From: UMGS1696 sp964621755
GTDB lineage: Bacteria; Bacillota; Clostridia; Oscillospirales; CAG-272
Length of the DNA: 32,365 bases
NCBI GenBank assembly: GCA_964621755.1
Contig: CAZUPI010000027.1
Location: 1-32,365, forward strand
Direction: 5' to 3'
The position numbers and the translations under genes are program-made. Position 1 is the stretch's first letter, and each line of letters starts with the position of its first letter. Below are positions 30,415-32,365 of the stretch, in pieces. Below the pieces are notes generated by a model. It ran no database searches. It was not told where the DNA came from and saw only the letters and a program-made list of their open reading frames with translations.

Positions 30415-31656
30415 TTGAGAACGATTAAAATGAGCATTATCGGACTGGGTGGACGCGGCACATGGTGGTTGGGCGAACTTCTCAAAATGGAAGACGTGGA
30501 AATCACAGCCGTATGTGACAAGCACGAAGACCGAATGGAACGGGGACGTGCCATGTGCGCTGAACGGTACGGGCATGAGGTTTTCGGTTCTGTGAAGTGG
30601 CAGGACGTCATTACACGAGAAGACAGCGAAGCTGTTCTGATTACCACGTACTGGAACGACCATGTGAAGATTGCCATCGCTGCCATGAAGGCAGGAAAGT
30701 ATGCAGGATTTGAAGTTGGCCCCGCCCAGTCCATTCAGCAGTGCTGGGATTTGGTGCGGACTTACGAGGAAACCGGCGTGCCCTGTATGCTGATGGAAAA
30801 CTGCTGTTATAACCGAGAGGAAATGACCGTTCTGAATATGATCAAAAAAGGTCTGTTCGGAGAGATACTCCACTGCCAGGGTGGATATCAGCACGATTTG
30901 CGCAGTGTGTCGAATAGCATGAATACGGATCACGAGCGGGCATGGCAATATCTGCACCGAAATGCGGAACTGTATCCCACCCATGAACTGGGACCCATTA
31001 TGACATATTTGGATATCAACCGCGGCAACCGTCTCATGAGCCTGAACGCTATGGCGACCAAGTCCCGGGGATTAAAGAAGTATATCAGAGAAAAGTGCGG
31101 CCTCGATCATCCTCTTGCCAATGCGGATTTTAAATTGGGAGATATTGTCACCACCACCATCCGCTGTGCAAACGGCGAGACCATTGTTCTGACTCACGAT
31201 ACCAGCTCACCCAGACCGTATTCCCGCGGCGGACGAGTACAGGGAACCTGTGGTATCTGGATGGAAGACCTGAGAGCACTCCATATCGAAGGCAGATCAT
31301 CCGGTGAAGAATGGGAGCCTATGGAAAAGTATTGGGATGAGTTTGAGCATCCCCTGTGGAAGAAGACAAAGGCGGCGGATTTCACCGGCGGACATGGCGG
31401 TATGGACTGGCTGGTTATGCGTGCATTTTTGGAGGCAGTACGCCGTCAGATTCAGACACCCATTGATGTATATGATTCCGCAACCCTGATGGCGGTGGCA
31501 ATTCTGTCGGAGGAGTCCATTTCCATGGGCAGCGCGCCTGTGGCGATTCCCGATTTTACCGATGGCATGTGGCTGAAGCGCGAACCCGGTCCCAAGTCCA
31601 TCTTCTCTCTCGAGGAAGTGGATGACAGCCTCTACGAAGGCGACGTGGAATTTTGA
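30415..31656 (+). CDS. Gfo/Idh/MocA oxidoreductase of the GH109 (alpha-N-acetylgalactosaminidase-like) group
   Basis: The protein has 413 residues. The N-terminal Rossmann fold has IIGLGGRGTWW (9-18) and VCDK. The C-terminal part carries the marks of GH109 relatives: EVGPAQSIQQCWDLV, LMENCCYNREEM, GGYQHDLR, YPTHELGPI and FTGGHGGMDW. GH109 enzymes bind NAD tightly and cleave alpha-GalNAc by a redox-assisted elimination, so either glycosidase or plain sugar dehydrogenase activity is possible. There is no signal peptide. The start is an unusual TTG at 30415, chosen because AAAGGAGGT (30400-30407) is ideally spaced before it; the first in-frame ATG at 30430 would cut into the Rossmann strand. It lies 43 bp after the SDR gene, probably in the same operon. 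Confidence 0.87.
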   Translation: MRTIKMSIIGLGGRGTWWLGELLKMEDVEITAVCDKHEDRMERGRAMCAERYGHEVFGSVKWQDVITREDSEAVLITTYWNDHVKIAIAAMKAGKYAGFEVGPAQSIQQCWDLVRTYEETGVPCMLMENCCYNREEMTVLNMIKKGLFGEILHCQGGYQHDLRSVSNSMNTDHERAWQYLHRNAELYPTHELGPIMTYLDINRGNRLMSLNAMATKSRGLKKYIREKCGLDHPLANADFKLGDIVTTTIRCANGETIVLTHDTSSPRPYSRGGRVQGTCGIWMEDLRALHIEGRSSGEEWEPMEKYWDEFEHPLWKKTKAADFTGGHGGMDWLVMRAFLEAVRRQIQTPIDVYDSATLMAVAILSEESISMGSAPVAIPDFTDGMWLKREPGPKSIFSLEEVDDSLYEGDVEF

Positions 31657-31662
31657 TAAAAT

Positions 31663-31717
31663 AAAAACGGTAGTGCATCCCTGTGTACTTGTCAATACAA
31701 GGAGCATTACCGTTTTT
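31663..31717. terminator. Strong intrinsic terminator
   Basis: AAAAACGGTAGTGC (31663-31676) pairs with GCATTACCGTTTTT (31704-31717), 14 positions including one G-T pair. It ends in a T-run on the plus strand, right after the GH109-type gene, and in a T-run on the minus strand too, so it can work both ways. Confidence 0.85.
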
Positions 31718-31768
31718 GCGTTCTTATTCATGAATTCGATATAGTTTTCATAAATGGAGGTGATTTAG

Positions 31769-32365
31769 ATGAAAGAAACAATGAGAAATTTAAAGAAGGT
31801 TTATCGTTATGGAAAAGCATATGAGCTTTGCTTAATCATTCAAATTATATGCTGTTTAGTAGACATAGCTATGAACATTACCATTCCATTAATTTATGCC
31901 AAATTCATCATGAATTTTACAAATTCGGTTTGGCAGCAAGCGTTATATATGGCATTAGCGTTGTTAGCATTAGGAGCAGTTAATGAATTCAAGACCTTAA
32001 TCATTAGGAAAAATACACAAATATTTAGAAGGGGAACTGTTAGAAATATGCAAATGTCATTGGGTAGAGAAACATTAAAGTTGGAACAATCTACCTTGGA
32101 TTCTAATTCCAGTGGTGTATTTATCCAAAGGCTTATAAATGACACGGATAAAATGGCCGGAATGTTCACTACAGGGATGGGAAAATTAACGGGATTTCTC
32201 TCTGATATTGGTTCTTTTATTGCTATATTCGTAATTGACTATCATATGTTTGTGTATTATCTCTTTGCAGCTATTATACTGACTATTTTACATTATATAA
32301 AGAATGAACAAGTAGGGAAAAAGATGTTGAGTTCAGAGACCAAAGTGATAAAGTGGCAGGACTCA
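31769..32365 (+). CDS. ABC exporter, N-terminal membrane domain (partial, runs off the window)
   Basis: From ATG 31769 the frame stays open to the last base (199 codons). A perfect GGAGGTGAT lies just upstream. The translation has hydrophobic helices (LIIQIICCLVDIAM, ALYMALALLALGA, FLSDIGSFIAIFVIDY, VYYLFAAIILTIL) and the intracellular-loop pattern SSGVFIQRLINDTDKM that is typical of type-I ABC exporters with fused membrane and ATPase domains. The ATPase part would lie beyond the window. The sequence is more AT-rich than the genes before it and is cut off from them by a terminator, so it starts a new unit and may have a different origin. A weak promoter (TTGCGT at 31716, TATAGT at 31740) is possible. 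The substrate is unknown. Confidence 0.82.
   Translation, partial: MKETMRNLKKVYRYGKAYELCLIIQIICCLVDIAMNITIPLIYAKFIMNFTNSVWQQALYMALALLALGAVNEFKTLIIRKNTQIFRRGTVRNMQMSLGRETLKLEQSTLDSNSSGVFIQRLINDTDKMAGMFTTGMGKLTGFLSDIGSFIAIFVIDYHMFVYYLFAAIILTILHYIKNEQVGKKMLSSETKVIKWQDS

Overview
The window looks like a chromosomal stretch from a gut-type, low-to-mid GC Firmicute, most likely a Clostridia/Oscillospiraceae-like bacterium. The reasons are strong AGGAGG-type ribosome binding sites, TTGACA/TATAAT promoters, an ECF vitamin transporter, several glycoside hydrolases, SfsA, and a truncated Tn-type large serine recombinase. No rRNA, tRNA or CRISPR array was seen. The placement is inference from gene content only.

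Bases 1-434 hold the end of an upstream reading frame and the N-terminal stub of a serine recombinase, i.e. a mobile-element remnant. Bases 472-13261 form one minus-strand, visibly more AT-rich block devoted to Ser/Thr phospho-signalling. In transcription order it encodes: a membrane kinase with a binding-protein-like ectodomain; a giant kinase with PASTA and Ig-like (Big) ectodomains; a DUF975-FHA membrane protein; a zinc-ribbon FHA protein; a terminator; a LytTR response regulator; an FHA protein; a PP2C phosphatase fused to a dead kinase N-lobe; a third kinase; and a stand-alone PP2C phosphatase. It contains writers (3), readers (3), erasers (2) and a transcriptional output, but no recognisable substrate or secretion gene. 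This is the most unusual part of the window.

Bases 13262-14474 are non-coding apart from decayed-looking short frames. They carry a consensus promoter and a cobalamin riboswitch that leads into a plus-strand operon (14475-20180): a small surface DUF4430 protein, a protein with an alpha-alpha toroid plus DUF4430 domain (the layout of intrinsic factor/transcobalamin), EcfT, a fused double EcfA ATPase and an S component. The likely job is capture and import of corrinoids.

Bases 20181-27241 mix carbohydrate genes and decay. They contain a perfect 13-bp inverted repeat, an SDR remnant, a minus-strand operon (NagB-like sugar-phosphate deaminase, a 38-codon ORF, and a cytoplasmic GH9 enzyme), a divergent radical SAM gene, sfsA, an internally deleted GH92 pseudogene, and an HSL-type esterase. 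Bases 27242-31717 hold a GH43 enzyme, then an operon of an alpha-oxoamine synthase resembling serine palmitoyltransferase, an SDR that could be the matching 3-keto reductase, and a GH109/Gfo-Idh-MocA protein, closed by a strong terminator. The window ends inside an AT-rich ABC exporter gene (31769 onward).
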